From: Chloroflexota bacterium
Lineage (GTDB): Bacteria; Chloroflexota; Anaerolineae; J102
Assembly: GCA_029782215.1 (NCBI GenBank)
Contig: JAKOVD010000178.1
Span: forward strand, 1 to 64,000
Length of the DNA stretch: 64,000 nt
Direction: 5' to 3'
Shown: positions 1-9,640 of the stretch, in pieces
Layout: the number at the start of each line of letters is the position of its first letter
Numbering within the stretch: position 1 is the first letter of the stretch
The notes under the pieces: generated by a model
Database searches by the model: none
Told to the model about the DNA's origin: nothing
The model's input: only the letters and a program-made list of their open reading frames with translations
Position numbers and translations under genes: made by a program

Positions 1-1200
1 CACTGACACATACATCGTGCACGTGTACGTCCACGTCTCCGTCAGGTCCAACCGTCCGTTGTTGTTCGTGTCTCCACCCACGTACTGCACCGGCGAACAC
101 TTGTCGTCCACCACCATCACGCTCCCCAGCGGCGTGTCCCCCGTGTTCGTCACCGTGTAGTGGTACACCACCTGGTCCCCTGCCTTGATGTACTCCACCG
201 CCCCGTCCGCCGCATTGTTCGCCGTCTTCACCACCTGGATGCCCGGCGCCACCATGTCGACCACGGCGTCATCGCTGTCCGTCGCCGTACCCGCGTAGGG
301 ATTCCCCTGGGCGTCACTGGGCGTGGCGGTCACCGTCGCCGTGTTCGTACGGTCGCTGTTCACTGTGCGGGTGGCAGTGCACAGGACGCTGGCCCCCGGC
401 GCCAGGGGGCCGGCGACCAGACAGACCGTGAAGTCATCCCCGGGGGTGCCCGGGGTGCCATTGTCGTCTTTGACCGTGAGGTTGGTGAGATAGGTATCGC
501 CCTGGTTTGTCACCGTGTAGCTGTAGGTCACCTGCGCACTGGGCGCCTGCACGTAGGCTGTGCCGCCGTCGGCCACGCCGTTTGCCCTCTTGACAAGGTT
601 CACCTTCGCCAGGGCCAGGCCGAAATCAAGGTTGAAATCACTGACAACCAGGTCCGTTATGGCGGTGGTCACGAGCAGGGCCGGCGGAGGCGTGGGCAGC
701 GGCGGGCCATAGACATCGCCGCTCGTATAGACAAAGCCTTCCAGCGGCTTGCCCGGTCCGAAATTGCTGGCGTCGATCTCGACGATGAACCAGTTCCCCT
801 CCGCCGTCATGTCGAAGTTATACCAGCCCGTCTGGGTGCCTGGGGCATTCGGGTCATCGCCCGTCAACGTCGTACTGACCAGCTCGCCGGCGTCGATCTG
901 CCCGTTCTGGTTGGCGTCCAGGTACAGATTGAGCTGCACACCGTTGAAGCCAGCCTTGAACTCATTCTCGTCGACGGGCGACGTGTTCACGTGATCGCCG
1001 TCAAGGTTGTAATCTCGCCACACGTAGTTGCCGAGGTTGGATTTTCCCAGGGGCGCTGATCGCGCCGGCGCCGGCGGCTTGCCCGGCGCCGCTTCACTGC
1101 TGGCGCTGAGGGACCCCAACACCAAGATGACAAGCCCCAAACCCAAGCCTATCCCGATCAGGGCCCGGCGCAACTGGCGGTTGGTTGGTTGGCTAGACAT
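1..1200 (-). CDS. SdrD-B / DUF11 repeat surface protein (3' end beyond window)
   Basis: Secreted surface or adhesin-like protein; only the first 400 codons are in the window and the frame is open to base 1. The ATG at 1200-1198 sits 8 nt after AGGA, which supports this start. Residues 1-35 are a basic N-terminus and hydrophobic stretch ending SLSASSEA, a signal peptide. Residues about 56-195 form an SdrD-B-like domain (LGNYVWRDYNLDGD, then LYLDANQNGQIDAGE). Two DUF11/DUF7507-type repeats follow (about 200-300 and 305-400), recognisable by VTYSYTVTNQGDTYL and VVYHYTVTNTGDTPL. These domains are known to form extracellular beta-sandwich stalks; the ligand cannot be inferred. It lies last in a minus-strand array of related surface genes and is separated from the preceding gene by two hairpins. 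Confidence 0.85.
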   Translation of the reverse strand, partial: MSSQPTNRQLRRALIGIGLGLGLVILVLGSLSASSEAAPGKPPAPARSAPLGKSNLGNYVWRDYNLDGDHVNTSPVDENEFKAGFNGVQLNLYLDANQNGQIDAGELVSTTLTGDDPNAPGTQTGWYNFDMTAEGNWFIVEIDASNFGPGKPLEGFVYTSGDVYGPPLPTPPPALLVTTAITDLVVSDFNLDFGLALAKVNLVKRANGVADGGTAYVQAPSAQVTYSYTVTNQGDTYLTNLTVKDDNGTPGTPGDDFTVCLVAGPLAPGASVLCTATRTVNSDRTNTATVTATPSDAQGNPYAGTATDSDDAVVDMVAPGIQVVKTANNAADGAVEYIKAGDQVVYHYTVTNTGDTPLGSVMVVDDKCSPVQYVGGDTNNNGRLDLTETWTYTCTMYVSV

Positions 1201-1331
1201 GACGGTTCCTCACATTCTCGCAAACGATGATTGAATGGGATGCGGCGAAGCCTTGGTCACGCAATCGTTTCGGAACGACGGGCGGCCCGCCACAACTGCG
1301 CGCCGCTGCGCATTCACGCCAAGATTTGGAA

Positions 1332-1362
1332 CAGGCGGTGGTGTTGTTAACACCACCGCCTG
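1332..1362. terminator. Perfect 14-bp hairpin between two surface genes
   Basis: CAGGCGGTGGTGTT and its exact reverse complement are separated by 3 nt. It lies about 120 nt downstream of the stop of the SdrD-B gene and about 130 nt upstream of the next start. There is no T-run on the minus strand, so it may act as an RNA-stabilising stem rather than an intrinsic terminator. Confidence 0.55.
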
Positions 1363-1435
1363 ATAATGATAATCGCTGATCTTTCGTTAGGCGAAGCACA
1401 GCGATCGGTTGGAAGAGGTGGGACGCGGCCAACGT

Positions 1436-1465
1436 CTGGCCTGCAGTTCGATGGCTGCAGGCCAG
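1436..1465 (-). terminator. 11-bp hairpin just after the SdrD-B gene
   Basis: CTGGCCTGCAG and its perfect reverse complement flank an 8-nt loop. The stem begins 15 nt after the stop codon of the minus-strand SdrD-B gene. There is no U-tract, so termination is inferred only from position and stem strength. Confidence 0.5.
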
Positions 1466-1480
1466 ACGGGAGGCAAGGCG

Positions 1481-4400
1481 TTAGTGCTTCCGGTACTGCA
1501 TGGGCATGAAGGTCTTGAAGGGACCGTTCACGACCCTGGGAGTCGGTGTGGCCGTGGGGTCATCGACGTACGAGAGCAGCATGATCTCACCGCAGTCCGT
1601 GGTGATGAAAATGCTGAACGCAGCCCCTGGCAGGCCGCCCGGATAGGTGAATGAATAGCCGCCCACTTGCTTCCGCCAGGATGGGGCGTACTGGGTCCAT
1701 GTCACCGGCCCTGTATAGCCCACGATGTTCAAGGTCGTGGACGTCTGCCAGGGCAGCGGCTTCAACATCTTGACGTTGCCGTCTGGCGTCAGCGGGTAGC
1801 TGTACTTGACGCCCCAGATGGTCACTTCCACCCGCCCCGAAGCGCAGACGCTGCGCGGTGTGGCCGTCGGGGTCCGCGTGGGTGTTGGCGTGAGGGTGAC
1901 CCGCGGCGTCGGCGTCGCCGTCCCTGGCACGTACGGGGTTGGCGTCGACGTGGCCTGGCGGTTCTTGAACCGCGCATAGTAGCCTTCCCGGAAGTCACAG
2001 GGTCCCGGCTGCACGGTCACCGCAAAGCTCGTCGGGGTGACGTTCGTCCAGCCTTCCTGCATGTCCTCCCACACCAGCCAGTTGCCCGGCGCCAGCGGCT
2101 GGAAGATCGCCCAGCCCATGCCATCGGTCACCTGGGTGTATTCCGGCTGTGCGCTGTCCACCGGCCGGATGTGAATCGTCCAGCCCGGCAGACCCACGTG
2201 CAGGTCGTCGATCTTCCTCACCACCAGACAGCCCTGCCCTTCGGGCGTGGGTGTGTTGGTGGGGGTGAAGGTCGGCGTACGGGTCGGCGTCGGCGTGGGG
2301 GTCCGCGTCGGAGTATTGGTCGGCGTGGCCGTCGGGGTATTGGTCGGCGTCCACGTCGGCGTCGGGGTGTTGGTCGGCGTCCACGTCGGCGTGGGCGTCG
2401 GCGTGTTCGTCGGGGTATTTGTCGGCGTGTTCGTCGGGGTATTTGTCGGCGTCTTGGTCGGCGTGGGCGTCGGCGTCGGCGAGGGGCCCGGGGTGTTCGT
2501 CGGCGTATTCGTCGGCGTCGGGGTGTTTGTCGGCGTCGGCGTATTCGTCGGCGTCGGCGTGTTGGTCGGCGTCGGCGTATTCGTCGGGGTGCTGGTGGGC
2601 GTCAGTGTGGGGGTACTCGTCGGCGTCTTCGTCGGGGTGCTGGTGGGCGTCAATGTGGGGGTACTCGTCGGCGTCTTCGTCGGCGTGCTTGTCGGCGTCG
2701 GCGAAGGACCCGGTGTGTTGGTCGGCGTCGGCGTCGGCGTGGGCGTCGGTTCTCCGGGCCGGTAGCCAAAGTCCGCGGTCTCGTTCGAGCTATTCTGCGG
2801 CAGGTTCACCTTGTAGGGCTGGATCTTGTTGTTGTTGTCTGCTGTCTGGTTGCCGGGGTAGGTTGTCACCACGTAGCCCGCAAGGATGCCTGCCGCATCC
2901 GTCACCCGAACCTTGTAGATGCCGGCTGGCAAGGCCGTGAAGCTGTAGTCACCGGAGGGGCCCGTGGTCGTGGTCGCCACCACATTGCCCAGGTAGTCCA
3001 GCAGCTCGACCGTCACCCCAGCCTGCCCCAAATCGCTTCCCGCCGGGTCAAAGACACCGTTAACGGCGGTCTCCGTCCAGACCTGATTCCCGATGACGCT
3101 GATGTCGGTGCGGTTGGCACGGAAATAGCCGAAGTCGGCCGTCAGGACCGACCCACCGGCGAATACCGTCACGGGATATGGATCGATCTGGTTGTTGTCG
3201 TTGACGTTGGCAGCGCCCAGGGGCGACTTCACGAAGTCCAGCAGCACCGAGTTCGTATCGCTGACATGCACCAGGTACTTGCCGGCCGGCACGCCAATGA
3301 AATCGTAGTTGCCGTTGGTGTCCGTCGTGGTTGTGGCAATGATCGGTTCGCCGGCGTCCCAGGAGCCATTGTTGTTGAGGTCGCGGATCAGGTCCACGCT
3401 GACCCCTACAAGCCCGGTGTCGCCGTTGTTGAACACACCATCCTTGTTCATATCCTCGAAGACCAGGTCACCGATCGTCCCACTCAGTTGGGGTGCGGTA
3501 TACCCGAAGTCAGCGGTTAGCACGGTGTCGCCGGCGGCCACCGTCACCGTTTGCGGCACCGGTGTCGTCGCTGTGTAGTTCACGGGCGGGTTGGTCGGCG
3601 CCACGTTGTAGCTGCCCGGCGGCACCGTGATCAGGTAGTGTCCGTTGCTGTCCGTCAGCACGCAGATCGGCGCCCCGCCGCCCGTGGGCGTGGCGCAAAC
3701 GATGATGTTGGGGATACCGGGTTCGTTGGGCTGCTGGATGCCGTCGCCGTTGCCGTCGTAGAAGACAGTGTCGCCGATCACGGCATTACCGCCCGGGTTC
3801 TTGCGGTAGGCAAAGTCCGCATCCTTGTAGACCTGGCCTACGCCCAGCACGATCGGGCCTGTCGGGTCGGGCTGGGCCTGGTTGCCCACGACCTGCGTGA
3901 AGCCGCCCGCCGCCAACACACCGTTCGTGTCGGTCACATCGACATAGTACGTGCCCGGCAGCAGGCCTGGGAAGAGGTAGCCGCCGTCCGCATCGGTCAC
4001 GGTTGAAGCGACCAGCACATCGTCGCCATTGCCGATGATGCCATCAGGTCCGGCGCTGTACAGGTCCAGCGTCACGTTGGCGATGCCGGGCTCCCCGATG
4101 TCCTCGAAGCCGTCGCCGTTGGCGTCGTACCAGATGAAATCGCCGATGGCGCTCGGACGGATGTAGCCGAAGTCAGCCGTCATGTTGATGCTGTCGTTGG
4201 TCGGCAGTACCACTGTATACGGCTGCGCCTGGTTGTTGTTGTCCTGGCCGGGATTCGCTCCCAGTTTGGTCACCAGGTAGCCGTCCAAGATGTGCGCTGT
4301 GTCCGTCACCTTCACCTGGTAGGTGCCGGCAGGCAGTCCGCTAAAAACGTACACGCCGCCAGGACCCGTCGTGGTGGTGGCAATCGTCTGGTTATTCTGC

Positions 4401-6367
4401 AGCAGCGCCACCGTCACGCCCTCGACCCCCTGGTCGCCGCTCGCCGGCGTGTAAATGCCGTCGCCGTTCACATCGTTCCAAACCTGGTTGCCGATGATCC
4501 CGCTCGGCGACTCGCTGCGTACATAGCCAAAGTCCGCTGTCGTATCGGTCACATTGGAGCCGAGGACGACGGTGTAGGGCTGCGCTTTGCTGTTGTTGTC
4601 CAGAAGCTGGTTGCCCAGCGGCCCCGCATTGTAGCTGGCCAAAACGTTGGCCGTGTCGGTGACGAGCACCTTGTACGTCGCCGGTGGCAGGCCTGGGAAG
4701 CTGAAGTCGCCGTTGCTGTCCGTAAACGTGGTGGCAATCACATTCCCGTTGTTGTCAAGCAGGTCGACGCTCACTCCCGGCAGTCGCGGTTCTCCGCCAT
4801 CCAACACACCTGGATTGGTGTTGGTGTCATTCCAGACGGTGCCGCCGATGGTGCTGTCGTTGGCCGCCACATACCCGATGTCAGCATCCAGGTACTGGTC
4901 GCCGGCCTGCACGACAAAGGGCGTGGTAGGATTGGGCGCTCCTGTCGATGCCGTTGCGCCCCCCGGCACCCCTGCGCTCGCCTTCACGAAGTAGCTGCCC
5001 GCAGGGACGTTCGTGATCAGGTAGTTCCCATTCTGGTCTGTCGTGGTGCTGGTCACGAAGCCATCATCTCCCGTGCCCGGCAGCCCATCCGGTCCCAGGG
5101 TCCAAAGCTGCACCGTGACGTTCGGGATGCCGGCCTCGCCGGGGTCTCTGATGCCGTTCTGGTTCGGATCCCACCAGACGGTGTCCCCGACCACCGCCGC
5201 CCCCCCGGGGGGCGCCACGTAGCCGAAGTCGGCGTCGCGGTAGATCTGGCCGTTGGTCAGGGTCACATCAAACGGCGATACCTGGCTCTGCGGTCCTGAG
5301 GTAGGCAGGTAGCCCGTCAGGACGCCCTTGCTGTCGGTCACAATCACCCTGTAATTGCCGGCCGCCAGGTCCGTGAAGAGGTAGCCGCCGTCGGCACCCG
5401 TCGTCTTCAGGCCAATGAAGGTCCCGTAGTTGTTGTTATTGTCCTTGTACAACTCCAACGTGACATTGCCGAGGCCGTTCTCGGTCACATCCTGGATGCC
5501 GTCTTCGTTGGCGTCATACCAAACGTAGTCGCCAATCGCTCCCGTCGCCACCGTGGTGGTTGCAGTCGGCGTGGGTGTGGACGTGGGTGTTTTCGTTGGG
5601 GTCGACGTCGGCGTGTTCGTCGGCGTCGGCGTATTCGTCGGCGTTGGCGTGTGGGTTGGCGTCGGCGTGTTCGTCGGCGTATTCGTTGGCGTCGGCGTGT
5701 TCGTCGGCGTGTTCGTCGGCGTCGGCGTATTCGTCGGCGTCGGCGTCGGCGTGGCGCTCCCCGTCGGCGTGTTCGTCGGCGTCGGCGTCGGCGTCGACGT
5801 CGCCCTCTGCGCATAACCCAGGTCGATCGTCAGGTCCCCCGCCAGGGTAAGCCCCGTGACATACACGGGCGGCGTGCCAATGTCGCCAATGCTGCCAGCC
5901 GTCTGCGTATATCCATCCAGCGCCTGGCCGGCGTTGAAGTTGCTGGCAGCGATCTCCACCCAGTAGCTGAAGCTCGTGTCCACATTGGTGAAGTTGTACC
6001 AGCCCTGGTTATTGGGTGGACTTGGGTTCAGGCCTGTGGTCGTCGTGGCCACAAAGGTGTCCTGCCCCCCCAGTTCGGGGATGCCATCGCCATCATCCTT
6101 GTACAGGTTCACGACAACGAGGTTGATCCCCGACTCAGTTGGATCTTGGACGCCGTCCAGGTTGGCGTCGTTCCAGATGTAGTCGCCGATCACGGCGAAA
6201 CCCTGTGGCTCGATGCCCTGGTGCACCGCCCGGCGCGGCGTACCCTGTGGGTCGGCCGGATCAGCATAGGCCGCAAGCGCCGTCAGCGCCATGAGCAGGG
6301 CCACAAGACCCGCCAGGGCAAGGACGCCTGGTAACCGTCGAGTGAAGCGTGCAGAGCGGTGTTCCAT
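1481..6367 (-). CDS. Giant SdrD-B repeat surface protein with Thr-Pro linkers
   Basis: Predicted secreted, wall- or surface-exposed stalk protein of 1628 aa. The ATG at 6367 is preferred: GAGGAG lies 8 nt upstream and the ATG follows the stop of the preceding peptidase gene by 1 nt. The GTG at 6376 overlaps the Shine-Dalgarno sequence itself. The N-terminus has a signal peptide ending near TALAAYADP. Nine SdrD-B domains follow (signature [16 protein letters not shown] and variants). The first is separated from the rest by a Thr-Pro-Asn linker (about 5560-5815). A second, longer Thr-Pro linker (about 2235-2755) precedes a prealbumin-like domain ([10 protein letters not shown]) and a C-terminal beta domain. 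The protein ends [10 protein letters not shown], resembling the tails of its neighbours. It is co-transcribed and translationally coupled with the C25 peptidase. The Thr-rich linkers are likely glycosylated, which is inference. Confidence 0.88.
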   Translation of the reverse strand: MEHRSARFTRRLPGVLALAGLVALLMALTALAAYADPADPQGTPRRAVHQGIEPQGFAVIGDYIWNDANLDGVQDPTESGINLVVVNLYKDDGDGIPELGGQDTFVATTTTGLNPSPPNNQGWYNFTNVDTSFSYWVEIAASNFNAGQALDGYTQTAGSIGDIGTPPVYVTGLTLAGDLTIDLGYAQRATSTPTPTPTNTPTGSATPTPTPTNTPTPTNTPTNTPTPTNTPTNTPTPTHTPTPTNTPTPTNTPTSTPTKTPTSTPTPTATTTVATGAIGDYVWYDANEDGIQDVTENGLGNVTLELYKDNNNNYGTFIGLKTTGADGGYLFTDLAAGNYRVIVTDSKGVLTGYLPTSGPQSQVSPFDVTLTNGQIYRDADFGYVAPPGGAAVVGDTVWWDPNQNGIRDPGEAGIPNVTVQLWTLGPDGLPGTGDDGFVTSTTTDQNGNYLITNVPAGSYFVKASAGVPGGATASTGAPNPTTPFVVQAGDQYLDADIGYVAANDSTIGGTVWNDTNTNPGVLDGGEPRLPGVSVDLLDNNGNVIATTFTDSNGDFSFPGLPPATYKVLVTDTANVLASYNAGPLGNQLLDNNSKAQPYTVVLGSNVTDTTADFGYVRSESPSGIIGNQVWNDVNGDGIYTPASGDQGVEGVTVALLQNNQTIATTTTGPGGVYVFSGLPAGTYQVKVTDTAHILDGYLVTKLGANPGQDNNNQAQPYTVVLPTNDSINMTADFGYIRPSAIGDFIWYDANGDGFEDIGEPGIANVTLDLYSAGPDGIIGNGDDVLVASTVTDADGGYLFPGLLPGTYYVDVTDTNGVLAAGGFTQVVGNQAQPDPTGPIVLGVGQVYKDADFAYRKNPGGNAVIGDTVFYDGNGDGIQQPNEPGIPNIIVCATPTGGGAPICVLTDSNGHYLITVPPGSYNVAPTNPPVNYTATTPVPQTVTVAAGDTVLTADFGYTAPQLSGTIGDLVFEDMNKDGVFNNGDTGLVGVSVDLIRDLNNNGSWDAGEPIIATTTTDTNGNYDFIGVPAGKYLVHVSDTNSVLLDFVKSPLGAANVNDNNQIDPYPVTVFAGGSVLTADFGYFRANRTDISVIGNQVWTETAVNGVFDPAGSDLGQAGVTVELLDYLGNVVATTTTGPSGDYSFTALPAGIYKVRVTDAAGILAGYVVTTYPGNQTADNNNKIQPYKVNLPQNSSNETADFGYRPGEPTPTPTPTPTNTPGPSPTPTSTPTKTPTSTPTLTPTSTPTKTPTSTPTLTPTSTPTNTPTPTNTPTPTNTPTPTNTPTPTNTPTNTPGPSPTPTPTPTKTPTNTPTNTPTNTPTNTPTPTPTWTPTNTPTPTWTPTNTPTATPTNTPTRTPTPTPTRTPTFTPTNTPTPEGQGCLVVRKIDDLHVGLPGWTIHIRPVDSAQPEYTQVTDGMGWAIFQPLAPGNWLVWEDMQEGWTNVTPTSFAVTVQPGPCDFREGYYARFKNRQATSTPTPYVPGTATPTPRVTLTPTPTRTPTATPRSVCASGRVEVTIWGVKYSYPLTPDGNVKMLKPLPWQTSTTLNIVGYTGPVTWTQYAPSWRKQVGGYSFTYPGGLPGAAFSIFITTDCGEIMLLSYVDDPTATPTPRVVNGPFKTFMPMQYRKH

Positions 6368-6368
6368 G

Positions 6369-9356
6369 TCATTCACTCCTCTTTAAGAGCGGCAAGAACA
6401 AATCCGTTGACCCACTTGCGGTCAAGGGCACGTGCAGGGCGGGATCGCCCATGAGCAGGAAGGTGTCGATGAGGTCGAGATACTTGCCGGGGGGGGCGTT
6501 GGCAACCAGGTAGTATTTGCTGGCCGTGGTGGCGGCGCCGAGAAGGGCCGTCTGATCGTGAAAGAGCGCCTGGAAAAGACCCCTTTCGAGGTAGTCATGG
6601 CCGCTGCTCAGACCGAATCCCGTCGGCGCATAACTGGCAATCGTCCCGCGCTCCGGCAGGCGAATGCCGGCCTCACTGGTCGACTCGGCGCCAACCTCAG
6701 GCATGATGAAATAGCCCTCGTCACAGGTCATAGGCAGCATGATGGGCAGCCGGCCCGCGTTCTGCAGGCTGGTAATACCCTCTATATCGAGAAGACGCTC
6801 GGCCGCCCAAAAAGTTTTGGTGCCATGGCCGATATAGCTGACGAGCAGCGCTCCCGTACTGCTCAGGTCGTCCAGCAGTTGGTTGCGGCAGACCACTGAC
6901 GACGGGTTCTCGGTGGGGCAGGTTCTGCCCATGTAGATCTTTCGCCGCTCATACGTGTCCGGCAGGAGCTTCTTGTCCTGGTTGGGAGGATCGGCCGGAC
7001 CGTCCGCCAGTTGATCCGACAGATCGTAGAAATTGCCGCCGCCGCCTTCGAGGTTGTCGGTGGCAAAAACCACCCGTTTCGTCCACGCCGCCTCGGGCGA
7101 GACCCCCTCATAGGTCAGGATCTTGTTGACCATGGCGGTGGTTTCCGCCGCCGAGTTGGCCGGCAGCCGTCCGATATTGACGTCGGGCAGCACATCAGCG
7201 CCGCTGATCGCCGCGAAACGATTGTCCGCCGCCGTTTCCCCTACTTCGGGATCCACCATGGCCAGGTAGGGCGGCACGTAGGTGTTGGCGCTGGTGGGCA
7301 AATAGTGCCGAAAGTCGTAGGTCCCATCCCCAACCAGCAGAAGATCGCTCACGGCAGGACCTTGCCAGTTCGCATATGCGTAGGCGACGAAATCGCGGAT
7401 CGCTTCCGCCGACATCGCCCCATAGTTGAACTCGTCGTAGATGTCCTGGACGTCCACGACCTTGACCCGCATCCCCTGCGAGGCGCGCAGGTCGAGCAGC
7501 GGCTGCAGCGCCGGAATGAAATCGCCGTAGGCAAGCACGAGGTAGTCGGCGCCATTGGCGGGGTCCTGCAGGTTCGACGGTGTGTCGGCCACGATCGCCA
7601 CGGGCGAGAGGCGCCGGCTGCTCGCCAGGGCCAGATAGGTCCGCGGTTGCTCCTGGTTAACCGCAAAGCGCAGCCTGAAACCGCCCCCATCGGGTGCAAT
7701 TTCAGCGCCGCTGATCACGGCGACATTGGCGTCATCCGTGACGTCATAGACCTCGGCCGGCGCCGCCGTGAAACCTGAGATCTGGTACTGCCGGGCGCCC
7801 GTCTCCGGCCCTGCGAAACGCAGGCTGTCGTTGCTGGCCACGAGCTGGCGCTGATAGAGCACGTCTATCCAGTCTGGATAGACGATGTCCGACACCTGGC
7901 CCGGAGTGTCGTTCACCACTTCCAGCCGGATCGTCGAGGTGCCTTCAGTCAGATACGATTGGGCGAAGTCGTTCTCGGCCAGATAGACCGTCTGGTAGTT
8001 CCACGTCGTGTCAAGCACCTTCTGGTCGCCGGCATAGAGCCGGATATGATGGGTGCTGTTGCTGCCGAGGCCGCCAAGACGCGCCCGTATGCGCGCCGTA
8101 TAGTTCCCGGGCGCCAAAGCCGTCGTGGCAAAGGCATAATCGCGCCACCTGACGTTGCCCGCGCCCACAGGTTGGATCTTGGGCCCGTACCAGTGGTCAT
8201 AGCCCGGCAGCTTTGGCAGCGTGGAAACGTAGTCGCTGTCCCTCTCCTGGTGCAGCGTGGCCGTGTAGGAAAGGGCATCGATCCCCGTGCCGAGGCTTGC
8301 CACCGTCGCCATCCGCCGCCCTTCGCCGCCGCCGTAGGTGAGCCAATAGACATTGGTGTCCGTGTAACGCGTGTTCACACCATGTCCGTAGAACAGGAGA
8401 GTGTCTGCTTCATCGAAATGGCCGTCGCCCTCGCCGCTCACCAGGATCGCCAGCTCCTGCCCCGTGTTGAAGAGCTTGAGTGTGCGCGGGTCAACCGTGT
8501 CGACCGGCACGCCAGCAGCCGCCAAGGCCGCCTTCGTCAGCGCGTAGAGGCCCGTCTCTTTCACCAGCACCTTGTAGGCGGGCTGCGGCGGCGTCCACGC
8601 CAGGCCGGCTGTCGCTGCCGCCGGCGCCGCTCGCCACGCCTTCGCCACCTCATAGTTGAGCAGTGACTGGCGCATGACCGCCTCGAAAGACGCCAGCTCC
8701 GCGATCGTCCCTACCGGCCCCGCCTCGCCTTCAAATCGCAGCGCCACACGCACCTGGTCATGGACCAGGATCTTGCCAGCGCCGGCATCCACCTGCACCG
8801 GCATGATTTCCAGACGCACCAGTCTTTGGCTGCGCGCAAAACCCAAGTCCACCAGGCGTGCGACCTGGGCCGGATAGACACCTCGCTCCGTTGTTTCGGC
8901 AGCAGGTGCGGCCGCATCCCCTCCCGCCAGGCACAGCGGCGCCCGCATCGGCGCCTCCGAAACGTCCTGCCCCTGCGCATCGAGTCGGATGTTCACCCCT
9001 GGCGGCACGCCCAGCAGCACCACCTTCACCGGCACGATGGGGCGCCCAGCCTCTTCACTGGCTGCATAGCCGGGCATCGCCAACCTCTGGCAGGTCCCGA
9101 TATCTTGCGATAGCGCCCCTTGTCCGGCGCCAACGCCCTCAACCTGCACCGCAATCCCATGAGCATCGGCGGACAGGAGCTGGACACTGGGGTCCCCGGA
9201 GGCATCCAGCCCGGTGGAAGTGGCAGCGGGAACAGGGGAGTCTGCCGTACGATGCATGGCGACTGCCGGAGTCGTCGCGACGATGGCAATGAAGAAGGCG
9301 ACAGCCAGCGCTGCCAGAGAAACAAGGCGAGAGGAAATTGAGGAACGCATGGACAT
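6369..9356 (-). CDS. PorU/gingipain-like C25 family cysteine peptidase
   Basis: Secreted cysteine peptidase or transpeptidase of family C25, 995 aa. An N-terminal signal peptide ends near TTPAVA. Residues about 265-360 match the region before the peptidase in PorU-type proteins ([14 protein letters not shown], then DTLLFYGHG and NVYWLTYG). The C25 domain runs from about residue 610 ([10 protein letters not shown]) to 960. The catalytic dyad is visible: His844 in YIGHGTK and Cys878 in [10 protein letters not shown], 34 residues apart as in gingipains. The tail is [13 protein letters not shown]. No T9SS C-terminal domain is seen. In Bacteroidota, PorU is the sortase of type IX secretion; here the enzyme is coupled to a giant SdrD-B protein, its likely substrate or partner (inference). 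It could equally be a simple extracellular protease. Confidence 0.88.
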   Translation of the reverse strand: MSMRSSISSRLVSLAALAVAFFIAIVATTPAVAMHRTADSPVPAATSTGLDASGDPSVQLLSADAHGIAVQVEGVGAGQGALSQDIGTCQRLAMPGYAASEEAGRPIVPVKVVLLGVPPGVNIRLDAQGQDVSEAPMRAPLCLAGGDAAAPAAETTERGVYPAQVARLVDLGFARSQRLVRLEIMPVQVDAGAGKILVHDQVRVALRFEGEAGPVGTIAELASFEAVMRQSLLNYEVAKAWRAAPAAATAGLAWTPPQPAYKVLVKETGLYALTKAALAAAGVPVDTVDPRTLKLFNTGQELAILVSGEGDGHFDEADTLLFYGHGVNTRYTDTNVYWLTYGGGEGRRMATVASLGTGIDALSYTATLHQERDSDYVSTLPKLPGYDHWYGPKIQPVGAGNVRWRDYAFATTALAPGNYTARIRARLGGLGSNSTHHIRLYAGDQKVLDTTWNYQTVYLAENDFAQSYLTEGTSTIRLEVVNDTPGQVSDIVYPDWIDVLYQRQLVASNDSLRFAGPETGARQYQISGFTAAPAEVYDVTDDANVAVISGAEIAPDGGGFRLRFAVNQEQPRTYLALASSRRLSPVAIVADTPSNLQDPANGADYLVLAYGDFIPALQPLLDLRASQGMRVKVVDVQDIYDEFNYGAMSAEAIRDFVAYAYANWQGPAVSDLLLVGDGTYDFRHYLPTSANTYVPPYLAMVDPEVGETAADNRFAAISGADVLPDVNIGRLPANSAAETTAMVNKILTYEGVSPEAAWTKRVVFATDNLEGGGGNFYDLSDQLADGPADPPNQDKKLLPDTYERRKIYMGRTCPTENPSSVVCRNQLLDDLSSTGALLVSYIGHGTKTFWAAERLLDIEGITSLQNAGRLPIMLPMTCDEGYFIMPEVGAESTSEAGIRLPERGTIASYAPTGFGLSSGHDYLERGLFQALFHDQTALLGAATTASKYYLVANAPPGKYLDLIDTFLLMGDPALHVPLTASGSTDLFLPLLKRSE

Positions 9357-9640
9357 GAGAAGGGTGTGTGTGCTGGGTATAAGGTGCGTGCTTCCTGGTG
9401 GCAGGAAGCGCCGGCGCTGCGAACCAGGGTGCGGTTGTCTTACTGACAGTCAGAGATGCCGGGCAGAGAGCGGAAAACAGCATCCTCCGTGCGGCCACAC
9501 CGGCGAAAAGGCCCAGCAAGCGCCTCAGTTGGCCCCCCGTCCTTGCCGCAGCAGGCCGGTGCTTTGCATCACAGACTGGATGGAAGGAAACCACACAAGA
9601 TTAAGCAGAGTTTAATGGCTATCGTGCCAAAGGGCAAGCT

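Noticed and set aside
1193-1432. A 79-codon minus-strand frame upstream of the first surface gene
   Set aside because: It overlaps the surface gene start and the hairpin region, has no recognisable features and no supported start.
1667-5299. Long plus-strand open frames opposite the SdrD-B gene
   Set aside because: They are antisense shadows of a high-GC repetitive gene, rich in Arg/His/Val with no domain, and the minus frame has a signal peptide and recognised domains.
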